From: Phaeosaccion multiseriatum
Taxonomy: Eukaryota; Ochrophyta, other classes
Direction: 5' to 3'
Length of the DNA: 64,000 nt
Assembly (NCBI GenBank): GCA_965112735.1
Contig: OZ218958.1
Coordinates: forward strand, 3,038,001 to 3,102,000
Part shown: one piece after another, positions 41,806 to 53,019 of the stretch
Numbering within the stretch: the stretch's first letter is position 1
How the letters are laid out: each line of letters starts with the position of its first letter
The notes under the pieces: generated by a model
Database searches by the model: none
Told to the model about the DNA's origin: nothing
Seen by the model: the letters and a program-made list of their open reading frames with translations, nothing else
Translations under genes and position numbers: made by a program

Positions 41806-44800
41806 GGACAGAGGGACAGAAAGACAGAGACAGACAGACAGGCAGACAGGCAGACAAGAGCGAGAGGAGAAACAAGACGGGGGAGGGAGCAGGTGAGGGC
41901 GTTGATCACTTACAATCTTCAAGAAGGCCGCTGTAAAACGAGCGCTGGTCGGTCTCCCCTCCCCCTCACTCCCGTCTATATCATCATTGACTTACACAAG
42001 GGTCTTTGGCGATTTGTATTCTCCCGACGCGCATCTCCTGCTCTCCGACCTTTGCCAGCTTGCCCACTGCGTACATTACATCACCCGCATTCAGCATCCT
42101 GAGAGAGGTGATGGCAGCATACGGGTTGGAGGGAGAGTAGACATGAGAGAGGGTGAGAGAGATTGAGAGAGAAAGAGAGCAAAGCAAGCATACGGGTATA
42201 CGTCTTTCTCTCTCTACACCACACGCTGCATCAAGCTCTTCCCCCCCATCCTTCTCCCTCTTCATCCTCCTCCTCGTCCTCCCTCTCCTCACTCCTCCTC
42301 CCCCCCTGCGCTCCCTCGCTCACCTAGGCGCTGTCATCCTCAGTGTGTAATAGCCCTCCTCTCCGGACAGGAGGGACCGGGCCACAATCTCTGTCTTACG
42401 GGCCACAGCGGCCAGGCACTTCGCCACCAATGTCTCCACGTCGATGGGCTGGCACGAGAAGGAGGAGGAGGAGGAGGAGGAGGAGAGAGAGGGGGGGGGG
42501 GGGTGAGCAGGGGCTTTCTGACCGGCGGGTACATAGCTCAGTTCATTCAGCGATTGGCATACCACCCCTCCCCACGCCGCTCCTCCCCTCTCAATCAATG
42601 ATCCCCCCCCTCCTCCTCCTCCTCCCTCCTCCTCCTCCTCCTCCCTCTTTTCCAGTCACACAGTCAGTAAAGTAAGCACCCAACTTACCTCAGCAACCAC
42701 CGCCGCCATCTCCTCCGCCTCAGCCGCCGCCGCCGCTCCCATGGCCATCTCCATCGGACCATTCCCGTCATCCTCCGTCTTGTCCACCAACTCTGCCTTC
42801 TCCACATACCGCCCCTCCTTGATGGACTCCAGCAGGGCCCGAGCACTATCAATGAAGTAAGGAACAACGTTGTCGTCCACACCCCCCACCACGCTCCGCG
42901 CCACGTCCGCACTCCGCTGCATGACCATCAATGGGTTCGGCACCTTGCCAGGGGTGAATCTGAAGCCCTTGCCCACTGCCTTTTCGATTCGGTCCACGTC
43001 TCTCCACTCGTCGGCGGAGTACAACAGCACCGCCTGTCCCTTGCGCCCCGCCCTGCCCGTCCTTCCCGATCGGTGCACATAGGTGTCAGGATCCTTGGGG
43101 GGGCGGTACTGCACCACGAGGTCGATGTCGGCGATGTCGATACCACTGCGGCAGGCAGGCGTATGGGCAGGCAGACAGGCAGGCAAGCAGCGGGCAGGCA
43201 GCATGGGTCACGGGTCAGGGGAAGGGGAAAGAAGAGGGAGGAGAGGGAAGCGTTTGGTTAGTCGGAGGCCACAAGGGTGGGGAGCCCTTTCAAAAACTCT
43301 CATGTTTTTCACGTTCCACGTGAGTGCCTCGTAACAAAACTATACATGTAAACGGGAGAGCAATCAAGCCAGCACCTGCGCTTCGCCCATCTCCTCTCTT
43401 TCTCGTCTCCCTCTCTCCCTCCCTCCCTCCCTCCACCACCCACACCACTCCATCTCACTCACCGCGCAGCGACATCCGTAGCCACAAGCACCGTGAACTT
43501 TCCCTTCTTAAACGCGTTCACCGTCACCTCCCTCGAGGCCTGTGTAATGTCTCCGTGCAGCACGCCTGCCGAGAGCGTCTTGAAAGCATTACCGCTCACC
43601 AACTCGTCGCACTCCCTCTTCGTCTGCGCAAACACAATGGCCTTGGTGCCCTTGCCATACACGGTGATGACGTCCTCAAGCATATGGGCTCGGTTTCCTC
43701 GCGGCACGGAGATGGACACGTGCTTGACGGTTGTGGCCAGGCGGTTGTCGTCGTGACCTGGTGGTAGTTGGTGGTAGAGAGGGAGAGAGAGAGAGGGATA
43801 GGGGGGGGGGGGGCAGGAAGAGGGAGAAGGCAGAGGGGGAGTGGAGAGCACGAGAGGGAGGGAGTTAAAGATGAGGGGGATCGGATAGAGAGGGGAGGGG
43901 GGGGGGTGGCAGAGCGGGAGGGAGGGGGGGAGGGAGGATGGGGAGCGAGGGAGGCGAAGGAGGGAGGAGAGGGAGGGAAGGGGAGGGAGGCGAGGAGAGA
44001 CACTCACCGACGGCGTCCACCATGAGGGGGTTCTTGAGGTACTTGGAGGAGATGTTGTTGACCCACGAAGGGATGGTGGCCGAGAACAGTAGCACCTAGG
44101 GCACAGGGGGTAGGATTGGGTGTGGTGGTTGGGTCGGGTTGGGTTGGGTTGGTAAGGCAGCAATAGACACATACACTCTCTCTCTCTCTCTCAACCACCA
44201 CACGTCCGTCTGTGATGCAGTCAGACCTTCCCTGATCCCTGGCCCCATCCACTGCCATCCCCTTACCCCTGACCCCATCCACTGCCATCCCCTTACCTGG
44301 CTCTCTTCGATGTTCATGTAGTTGAAGATGCGCTCAATGTCATCGGCGAACCCCATGTTGAGCATTTCATCAGCCTCGTCCAGGATGGCGCAGCGCACGT
44401 TTGATAGGTCCAAGTTGCCCCTGATAGGAAGGGAGGGAGGGAGGGAGCGAGGGAGAAAAGAGGGACGGAAGGAAGAGGGAGAGAGCGTGAGTGTCAGGTT
44501 CAGTGATTTCTACTGCCATCTGCCGCCCACCCCTCTACCACCCCCCTGCCATCTACTGCCGTCTACTGCCATCTCCGCACCTGTCCAAGTGGTCCATGAC
44601 TCTCCCCGGGGTGGCGACAAGCACATCAATGCCCCTCCTCAGTGCGGTCTCCTGCGGCGAGTACGAAGTGCCTCCATAGAACACCGCAGAGAGCAGGCCG
44701 TGGGGCCCGCACAGGAAGGCCAGCTCTTCGTGCACCTGTCACGTAAGGGTGTATACGGAAGGAGTGTAGTGAACGACAGGGAGGGGGGGTGTTGCGTTAC

Positions 44801-46392
44801 GTTAGGGGTGAATGGGCGAAATGGAAGGTGGGGGCAGGTCAAAGGCAGGTAGGGTTGCGTGTAGGTGAATGGTGGTGCCTTAGTCCTCATACGAAAGATG
44901 GTGATCTGTTTTCAAATCCACATGTACGCTTTAAGAGTGGTGCATGAACTTTATAATCACAGGACTGTATTTCAACCTCCATCCCCCCCCGTCCCTCCCA
45001 ACCCTTCCCCCCTCCCCTGCCACTACCGATGTGGACTCCATTGATCGTTGCCAGACCCAACCCCCTCGTGAAGCAACGCCCCCCGGGGCCTCTCACAGTC
45101 CATGTACAGATCTACCCCCCTCCCCTCCCTCCTCCCTCCCATCTCTATCGCCCCCATCACCCCCCCACCTCTCCCTCCCTCACCTGCTTGGCCAGCTCGC
45201 GAGTGGGGCACACCACAAGCATCCTGGGCGTGCGGAAGCCTCGTCGGGGGGCGCCCCCTCCAGCCTCCTGGTCCTCTCGGGCAATGCCCTGAATCACGGG
45301 CAGACCGAAAGCGATGGTCTTTCCCGTTCCGGTCCTACTCCTGGCAATCATGTCACGCTTCTCCGTCACGAAAGGGAAAGTGGTGCCCTGGACCGGCGTA
45401 AAGTGCGTGATGCCCCTCTTCTCGAGCAATTTGAGCGTCTTTGGGTCAATATCAAAGTCCGAGATTGGCGGCTTCATGTTCATGTCCACCTCAATTGTCT
45501 CGAATTGGGTCCTTCCTCTAGGAGGGCCGCGGGCCTGGCTCGATCCACCCTGGTACCCCCCTCCTCCTCCGCCTCTTCCTCCGTAGCCTCCGCCCCTTTG
45601 CGGTGGCATGTCATTGTATCCTCCCTGGTACCCTCCTCCTCCTTGGTACCCTCCTCCTCCCTGGTAGCCTCCTCCTCCTCGCCCTCTTCCTGCGGGTTCG
45701 TACCCGTTATAGCCTCCACCCCCACCTCCTCTTCCTCCGGATTGGTACCCTCCCACTCGCTCCATGCCGTTGCCGCCACCGTAACCCCCTCCCCCTCCCC
45801 CATTGAATGGGGCTGCTCCTCCTCCTCCTCCTCCTCCTCCTCGCCCTCCTCCTCCGAATGGCGTCGCTCCTCCCCCTCTTGCCGGAGGAGGGGGGTAAGC
45901 TCCGCTCCGGCCTCCGCCAGCGGGACTACTTGGGGGCTGGCCCAAGATGTCATCAATGTTAAAGTCATCAGATCCTGCCAGCAGCTCACTGAGATCGCCC
46001 ATCACGTCATCGGTGCTGCTCTTGGCCTTGGTGCTGGCCCCCTTTGCCGCGGGAGGGGCGCCAAAGTCGTTCAGGCCAAAGTCCTCATCGTCCAAAAAGT
46101 CAAAGTCACTGCCAGCCGCAGAAGAGACGCCCACACTGCCTCGGCTCCTTCGCCTGCTGCTGCTGCTGCCGCCGTTGCTGCTGCCGCGCTTGCTACTCAC
46201 CAGAGAGATACTTGTGGTGGACTTGGGCGCAGAGCGCAAGAAGCTACTGGCCTTGAGCTGCTGCCGCTGCTGCTTACTCAGCTTCCCACCACACGGGAGA
46301 GCAGACGGCGAGAAGGCGTCCCCCGAGACCACGAGAGCGAGGGCCAGGAGAGCCTTCGCTCCCGCAGACGGAGCTGCCGACGAAGGCGACAT
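41398..46392 (-). CDS. Plastid-targeted DEAD-box RNA helicase, RH3-like
   Basis: ATP-dependent RNA helicase, probably for plastid rRNA maturation or group II intron splicing. Exons: 46392-45184, 44735-44581, 44420-44297, 44095-44008, 43757-43463, 43145-42689, 42448-42324, 42098-41998, 41930-41914, 41727-41398; 966 residues with consistent phases. The signal peptide (MSPSSAAPSAGAKALLALAL) ends SGDA before FSPS. A G/Y-rich linker precedes the core: FTPVQGTTFPF (Q motif), SRTGTGKT (I), PTRELAKQ (Ia), TPGRV (Ib), DEAD (II), SAT (III), VFAQTKRECDEL (IV), VATDVAARGIDI (V), YVHRSGRTGRAGRKG (VI). The post-core region resembles the GUCT domain of RH3 proteins. It ends in RGG/GYGG repeats, a likely RNA-binding tail. 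A 17-nt micro-exon (41914-41930) needs transcript support. Confidence 0.87.
44243..44297 (-). repeat. 30-bp tandem duplication containing a 5' splice site
   Basis: CCATCCACTGCCATCCCCTT occurs at 44245-44264 and 44275-44294. The inner copy provides the donor after GAGAGCCAG (GTAAGG at 44296). The outer copy offers an identical GTAAGG 30 nt further into the intron. Using it would add ten codons (VRGWQWMGSG) without a stop. Confidence 0.8.
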
Positions 46393-46592
46393 TGTCTTCC
46401 TCCCTCCTCGTACGTTTGTGGTCCTGCTGAAGCTCCTGCCTCTAACTCGCAGGGGAGCCTCAGGGTGGTTTGTGGGGCTCACAAGGGAAGGTCCAGTTTC
46501 CCGAGGGGTTACGCCCTGCCTGTTAATTTGTCATTTGTCGCAAGGGAGCAAGAGAAGGGAAAGCTTAGCCGCAGCAGGTATAGTGTATCTTA

Positions 46593-46623
<31 letters not shown>

Positions 46624-47017
46624 CCGTACTTATCTCTTGTTGCGTATTCGTGTTTCCATTTTTGCAGCAGGATTTCTGAATCGATTTCTCCCTCCTCAAT
46701 GAGGCTTCCACTTTAGTGGTGCTTTCGGTGCTTTGGTGTGAGAGAGTATTATTGTTTGAGTAGCGCAGCAGAGCAGCCTCCTGTACGTGTCTTGGTTATC
46801 GTGTCTCCTCCTGTCCCTGCCTTAAGGCCTCTGGTGTCCTCTTCTTTCCTCCTTTCCTCTTCTACCCTCGTTCGTGTGCCTGCCCTTCTGCTCCTCTTGC
46901 CCAGGCCTTTAGAAGGAAAACCTTCCCATTACTCTTGGAGAGGTTGGGAGCGGAGCCATATCTACATATATCTTGCTCTTGGTGGTCAAGTCGTTGTGAG
47001 ACAGCGAGGCAGAGGAG
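46393..47017. promoter_or_regulatory. Divergent promoter, RH3-like helicase and ClpS
   Basis: 625 bp between opposing start codons of two plastid-protein genes. Contains a (CT)n run at 46599-46624. No TATA element that I would defend. Confidence 0.5.
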
Positions 47018-48226
47018 ATGTGGGCACGTCTCTCCTTTCTGGCAGCTCTGCTGGCCTTCGTCTGCACCATCTGCTCTACCCATGCCTTCGTCCAGCCTCT
47101 CAGCTCGGCTGTATTGCCACGTTCCTCATCATCATCGTCGACTCCATCCCAAAGACGTTCACCCGCAATCTCGAGTCTTCCTTCGGCGTCTCGACCTGTT
47201 GCTGACTTGACAATGCAATTGGGGGGATCTCCCGTGAGGCGAAAACTGGATAAGCGAAGCGGAAATGGAGGTGGGGTGCTGGACAGGCCACCACCAGAGA
47301 AGTTCGACATTGGCAACACAAATCGGAAGAAGAAAGACGAGGCGCAAGGAGGTGGAGAGCAGGTACGCAGTTTGTTGGTTCTCCCTCTCCCTACTCTTGG
47401 ACGATTGATGCGCACCGTTACTGCACTCATTCTCCTTTACCCCTACGGGGAGATCTTACTCTCCCTTCTCTCGATAATGTGCAGTAGCTTGTCTCTCTCC
47501 ATCTCCTGATCCTTTCCCAAACGTCCCTTTTGCCCGATCAAATCCCAACGTCTCACTCTCCTCCCTTGCCGCCCCCGCCCCTGCTCCTGCTACCACTACA
47601 CCTCATGGCCAGTTTAAGGTCATTCTGTTCAACGATAACGGCAACACCAGAGAGTACGTGAGCAGGTCTCTCGTAGAGGTAAGAATGCTGTCCTGGGGGC
47701 GTTGAGGTTTGTAGCCTGGCCCTTCCCCCTTCCCCCTTCCCACACCAAGTGGGCTGTGTCTACATCCACAGCCCCGCTTGCCTGTCTAATCTTTGTCGAC
47801 AGGACCCCTCAATCTCTCCTCCCTCCTTTGTCCCTTTGCCCATGCAAGACACTTTGCCTCAACTTCCCTGCCAACCACGACCCTCATACTGCCTCTTGCT
47901 CTCTCTCTACCTTTCGTCCTCTCCTCCCCCCCCCCCTCCTCTCTCTCCTTCGGGCGCAATCCTCCCCCTTCGCCCCATCCCACCCCACCCGACCCTATCT
48001 CCCCTTCTCCCTTTTCCCTTGGGTGTTGGTGTTTCGGCAGGTGTGCCGGCTGAAGGAGCCCAAGGCGTTTGATGTGATGACGAAGGCCCATCTCAACGGC
48101 ATGGCAATCGTGGGAGTGTACCCTCATGACGAGGCGGAGGAGTACGCGGACGCTCTCAAGGAGAGAGGCATTCTTGCGGGCATTGAGCCTGTGGACGACG
48201 GCGACGACGACGGCTCTTCTGAATGA
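47018..48226 (+). CDS. CLPS: Plastid ClpS adaptor (N-degron recognition factor for Clp protease)
   Basis: ClpS delivers proteins with destabilising N-termini to the Clp protease. Exons 47018-47362, 47613-47678, 48041-48226 give 198 residues. The signal peptide MWARLSFLAALLAFVCTICSTHA is cleaved before FVQP; a Ser-rich transit segment follows. The core is FKVILFNDNGNTREYVSRSL (exon 2) and LKEPKAFDVMTKAHLNGMAIVGVY (exon 3), ending LKERGILAGIEP, which is the ClpS fold in family order. The usual NDD of the binding pocket is NDN here, and the helix carries KAHLNG as in plant ClpS1. Donor GTACGC and both acceptors are canonical. A longer exon 2 upstream of 47613 stays open but breaks phase. Confidence 0.88.
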
Positions 48227-49161
48227 GGAGTACGCGAAGGAGAGAGGGGGCGGTGGGGCCGGGACGACCGGCGTGCATCATAAACTGTGGAGAGAAAGAA
48301 AGGGGGTGGGGGTGAGGAAGGAAGGAAGGAAGGGAGCGAGCGAGGGAGGGAGGAGGGAGGAAGGAAGGAAGGAAGGAAAGAAGGAAGGAAGGGAGCGAGG
48401 GAGGGAGGGAGGGAGCACAAGTATGAGCATGCTGCACTGGTGGGGCAGCGGGGAAGTCACAGGGGACGGGTGGGCTTGTATATATAGTTTTTTTAAAGGA
48501 CAGTGATGAAGGGGTGGTGACGAACAACGGAGCGAAACATTCCGTAGCGAATGTGGGCTGCGGCTCTCCCGTGAATGCTCCGCTCCTCGTGGGGGGGTGC
48601 TTGCGGAGAGAGGCTCGACGGCCGAGCATCGGTCAAACTGAGATGGGAAAGGCCTCGTCTTTTCTCTCCGGAGGCGTGCTTCGGTGGAAGGGATCGGGTG
48701 AGGATTCATTGGTAAGAGTTTCTTACATATTTTATTTAAGGGATGAAGAAGGATGGAGAGGCCTTGAAGGAAGGAAGGCCTTGTCTTCTCGTCCATTTGC
48801 CGTGACGGTAGAGGTGCAGAGTAGTGGATATGTCGTAGGCTGGCAGAGGGACGGTAGAGGTGCAGAGTAGGGGATATGTGGTAGGCTGGCAGAGCTCTCC
48901 CTGCACCTGTCCCTGCCGCGAGAAGGAGAGAGCACAGCAAGCAAGCGTGCGAGAGCACTCCCCGAGTTTTAAAAGTACATCCTTACCATTAATGAACTCT
49001 GAATTTGTTCGGTGCACCAGAAGGGAACGAACTGACAAATTCATCTGTGGGTGGTCGGTGGCTCGTTTATGCCTCCTCGGCTCCTCTGCTCTTCTCTCTC
49101 TATCCCTCTCTCGTTTCTCCCTCCCTCCCCCCCTCTCTCTCTCTCCTCTTTCTCTACTTCC
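48227..49161. other. Convergent intergenic region, ClpS to DUF924 gene
   Basis: (GGAA)n tracts at 48316-48415. A 46-bp tandem duplication at 48804-48895 (unit starts GACGGTAGAGGTGCAGAGTA). CT-rich block at 49095-49160. No exon recognised. Confidence 0.7.
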
Positions 49162-50533
49162 CTACTTCATTTGCGACTGGACCCAGCCGGGCAAGTCGTC
49201 AGAGCTCAGCCACTCGGCCTCCTCAGGGGTTGACTCTCTGCCCAGGGCCTTGTTGCGGTGTGGGAATCTGCCGAATTTGGCTACGACGTCTCGGTGGTCC
49301 TGGGCAAATTCCAACGAACCGGGCAGGTGCGCCTGTGGTAGTCACGATCAATCATACAAGGAAGGGGCATGCAGAAGAAGGGGAGGGAGTGGAAGTAAGC
49401 AAGGCAGGAAGGCAGGCAGGCAGGCAGGCGGTAGTAGTCAACGAAGGCAGTGAGTAGTAGCAAGCAAGGCAGCGAGTAGTACCTCTTACACATGTACTTG
49501 GATTAGTGCGTACCTTCGTCTTCTCCACACACAAGTCGTGAAGCTCGAGGCTCTCGGAGTGCATGAAGGGGAGATACGCAAAGGTTTTCTCGAAATGGGA
49601 GTATGTCAAATCCCACTCCTTCTCCACCACCTGCAGAGGGAGGGGCCGCCACAATTGACAAGTATAGAGAGAGGACAGAGCACCACCAACAACACCAGCA
49701 ACAATGCACCACACGGGCGTTACATCACAGGACAGCGCCAGTGTTGCAAAAGACGTGTGATAGGGCAACAGTCAACCCCAGCCAACCCCCGGCCCCCCAC
49801 CCACTCTCCAGCCCATCAAGTCAACGCACCAGCTTGCCCAGGCTCTCTGCTAGCTCCGCGTATTGGAACGCCTTGGGGTCGCCTCGGTAGATGCAGCGAG
49901 GGAACTGGTCCAAGAGAAGGATCCTCGCCAGGGCGCCTCGGGGGCCTGCCCACTGGGATGACTCATCCACCTCTGAACTTCCTTTCGCTGCCTCTTCCAC
50001 GAGGTCACTGCTGAGTGTCTGCGTCTTTTCGAACTCCTGAGCGTCAAACGCAGTGGTAGGAGGAGAAGAAGAAGAGAGGAGAAGGAGGACGAGGAGGAGG
50101 AGGGATTTGCGTATTCCTTCTCTGCAATACCCTCTATACGAGTCTACCAACGCCACCTTCGTACCTCTGTGGCTCCCATAAACCAGTTGGGCATGTACGC
50201 TTCCTTATAGGCATCCAGCGTCTCAAACTTGGAGGGGTCTCCGAACCAAAAGGAGAGCACCTCCTCAGCCGATGCGAGTGCTTTAGGAGAAGCATCGGCT
50301 GACACAGAGGATGACGCCATTGTACGCCGACTGCTAGTATGCGTGTATGCTCCTGGTGCCGGTGCTGCTGCAGCAAGCGAGACGAATTGATGCTGCTTTT
50401 GCCCTTGAGCGAGATGGGCTGCTGCCCCGAAGCCCCTGAAAGCGGGTCCGCGGTAGAGCTTTGAGGGCACGTTGAATGCACCGGCCCTTCCCACAGCGAG
50501 CACTCCTAGCAGACGAGGAAGTGCGCCACGCAT
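49162..50533 (-). CDS. DUF924 family protein, plastid-targeted
   Basis: DUF924 proteins are all-helical, TPR-like bacterial-type proteins of unknown function. Exons 50533-50165, 50036-49830, 49630-49514, 49332-49162 give 287 residues with consistent phases. MRGALPRLLGVLAVGRAGA then FNVP is the signal peptide and plastid motif. EEVLSFWFGDPSKF begins the domain, GALARILLLDQFPRCIYRGDPKAF is its hallmark centre, YLPFMHSE and HRDVVAKFGRFPHRNKALGRESTPEEAEWL close it, all in family order. The upstream in-frame ATG at 50617 would bury the signal peptide, so I use 50533. Confidence 0.9.
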
Positions 50534-51037
50534 AGACAGAGGCAGAAGAGGTAAAATGTATTGGAAAAGGGCGGCGGAAAGAGGCGGGAGGGAGGGAAAA
50601 AAGCAAAAATAGAGCATCTCTACGTAGGAAATCGACCTATAAATCTCTCTTCCCTCAATCTTCCCTCCTCCTTCCCCCCCTCCTTCTTCTCCTCCCTCTC
50701 TTTATTTACACCTACTTAAACAAAGAAACAGAGCACAGGTGAGGTGGGGGAGAGTATATGCTCGTGTGATGGAAAGAACTTGGGCCGAGGAAGGGAGAGC
50801 TTGTGTTGAGGGCCGACAGCCTCCACCACGGTCTTGGTGCTGGCGCTTCGCCCTCTTCGTCCTTTCCCCCTTGCTGGTGTCGCCCTAGGACCAGCGTCTG
50901 GTGTTGCGTGCCGACGTCCTACTCATCTCCTTCCCCTCTCTTCTTCTCTTTGCGTACAGGTCTTGGGTTGTTCCTATTGCGTGCGAGCGATTTTGGAACC
51001 TTCCCGTGGCCAGCACTCTTAGTAGAGCGGTGCCGGG
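50534..51037. promoter_or_regulatory. Divergent promoter, DUF924 gene and YIPF gene
   Basis: 504 bp between start codons. C/T-rich stretch 50650-50715. A probable 5' leader of the YIPF gene precedes GGGATGGCTATG. No defined motif. Confidence 0.45.
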
Positions 51038-53017
51038 ATGGCTATGCCGGAGTATGAGGTGGGAAAGACGGACGACTTTGACGATGACGAAGAGAATGTC
51101 TTTGCGCAAGGCGGAGACATGACAAGCTCAGCAGACTTTCTCGGGAGCACGGGTAGTAGCAAGCAACAACTAGGGGGGGCTCCTGGCTCGGGAATGCCAA
51201 TGGCGGTGGCAACGCCCGTGCCCATGGATAGCGCTTTTTTGCTGGCGAATGGCGCTGGAGGAGGAGGATCTTCAGCAGGCATGGACACGAGCACAGGCCG
51301 AGAAGGACAGGGAGGCGGGGGGGGGCAGGGGAGAGGCGGGGAGCAAGACGGGGAGGGAGGTTTCGGGAGTTTCTGTGGATGCTTATCGATAAAGTTCTAC
51401 AAGAGGTTCTTTGATGTTGATACCGGGGAAGTCCTGGCGCGCTGGAAGTACTCGGGCTTTCCGTTCCGACGAGACGCGACATTCTTGGAGCTGCTTGACA
51501 GCAGACCGGACGCCTATGGGCCCTTTTGGGTAAGTTTCGCGCAGTGGGGACGCTCTCGCAATCGCATTATAGGAGAGCATCCTCCGTGTGTGCCTTCCAT
51601 TGAACAGACCAAACGATGGCCCGGCCGTTTCATTGTCTTCTGTGTACATGTCTCATTTCTTCCCCGAGGCTTCCGTGAGCGCCCTTTTGATACTCGAACA
51701 CCCTTCCGCAGCAATCGACACAGATGCATGTCGATTGGCATTCCACTGACTGCTTCTCTTCATCGCTGTGCCTGGTTTTCCTCCTTCCCTCCTCCTCTCC
51801 ACCACGCCCTCTCTTCTGTGTCGATTGGCATTCCACTGACTGCTTCTCTTCATCGCTGTGCCTGGTTTTCCTCCTTCCCTCCTCCTCTCCACCACGCCCT
51901 CTCTTTTCTCTCTCTCCACGTGCCTGGCGCATCACTCACGTCTGTCTCCTCTTCTCCTCAGAACGCGACAACGTTGATTTTCATCATCGCAATCATGACC
52001 AACCTCTACAGTTGGCTCACCTTCGACGCCTCGAGCGGAAGCGAGTGGTAAGCCCTGCAGCTGCCCACTCTCCTCTCCCGTTTCCCTCAGCTCTGCCTCA
52101 ATTCTCGTCCTTTTGGATCGCGGCATCTTTCAGTCGCCCTTTCCCGCTCTGCCCTTCGGGCTCCAGTGACCTTCAAAATGCGGGCAAACAGCGATTCCTG
52201 ACTTGTCGTACGCCGCCCCCTTGCCCCGGCATCCTCCTCCCCTCCCTTCTCCTTCTCTCCCCTCTCTTTGCCCGCCATTATCCTCCTCCTCCCTCATTTC
52301 TCCACCTCTCCATTCTTTTCACCCCCCACCACCCTCACGCCGCCAGGGAGTACGATATCACCAAGCTGGTAACGTGTGCGTCGATAGTGTACGGCTTCTT
52401 GTTCGTAGTTCCTTTGGTGGTGTGGCTGTGCCTATCGCAGCTCGAGGTCCCTATAGCCTTCATGGACCTCTTTTGCATATACGGGTACTCATGCGGGGTA
52501 AGTCAATAAGTCATTGAGGGTGGGGTGATATACCCAAAGTGATTGCTTACACTTTTTTATAGTGCACAGGCGCAGAGGCCATACATATTGCCTGATGATT
52601 GGGTTTCCCTGGTTGAACCCCAAGCTTGGGAAGGTGATCCTCAGCCAAAACAGTTGATTGCACGACCCTTGTGTGTTTGTTTATTTACCCCCTCCCTCCT
52701 TCCTAGCCATGTACTTGTCTTGTGACCTCCCTCGCTGCACCTACCTCTCCCCCGCTGGCCTCTCCCCCCTCCCCAAGGTGTTCATCCCGGCGGTCGTCCT
52801 GTGTCTCGTTCCCAGCGACGGCTTTGTGTGGTGCTCTCTCTGCGCAGCTTGCCTCCTGTCCGTGGTCTTCCTGTTACGCGCTGTCACCCCCGTGATGATG
52901 GAGAGGAATAGCGAGAACGCGGCGGTGCTGGTGCTCGGCGGCTTTGGCGCCATTCAGATCGTCTTCATGCTGCTGCTCAAGCTCATCTTCTTCCCACATG
53001 CAATTCTCTCCACCTAA
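51038..53017 (+). CDS. YIPF1/YIPF2-type Yip1-domain membrane protein
   Basis: Yip1-family proteins bind Rab GTPases and act in Golgi/late-secretory traffic. Exons 51038-51529, 51962-52047, 52347-52497, 52778-53017 give 322 residues, phases consistent. An acidic, Gly/Ser-rich cytosolic N-terminus (~1-105) precedes the conserved FYKRFFDVDTGEVLARW, then DAYGPFW. Five hydrophobic spans follow: ATTLIFIIAIMTNLYSW, VYGFLFVVPLVVWLCL, the FCIYGYSCG-FIPAVVLCLVP pair, CSLCAACLLSVVFLL, and AAVLVLGGFGAIQIVFMLLL. DLYGPFW-type and YGYS motifs identify the YIPF1/2 branch. Starts at MAMPEYEV; MPEYEV two codons later is also possible. Its stop lies 2 bp from the stop of the convergent FNIP copy B. Confidence 0.88.
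51729..51908 (+). repeat. 90-bp exact-looking tandem duplication in YIPF intron 1
   Basis: TGTCGATTGGCATTCCACTG starts at 51729 and again at 51819. The two 90-bp units appear identical by eye apart from the junction, so the duplication is recent. It lies just before the pyrimidine tract of exon 2. Confidence 0.88.
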
Positions 53018-53019
53018 AC

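Noticed and set aside
48290-48420. (GGAA)n region as a regulatory element
   Set aside because: Simple-sequence repeat between convergent 3' ends; nothing ties it to regulation.
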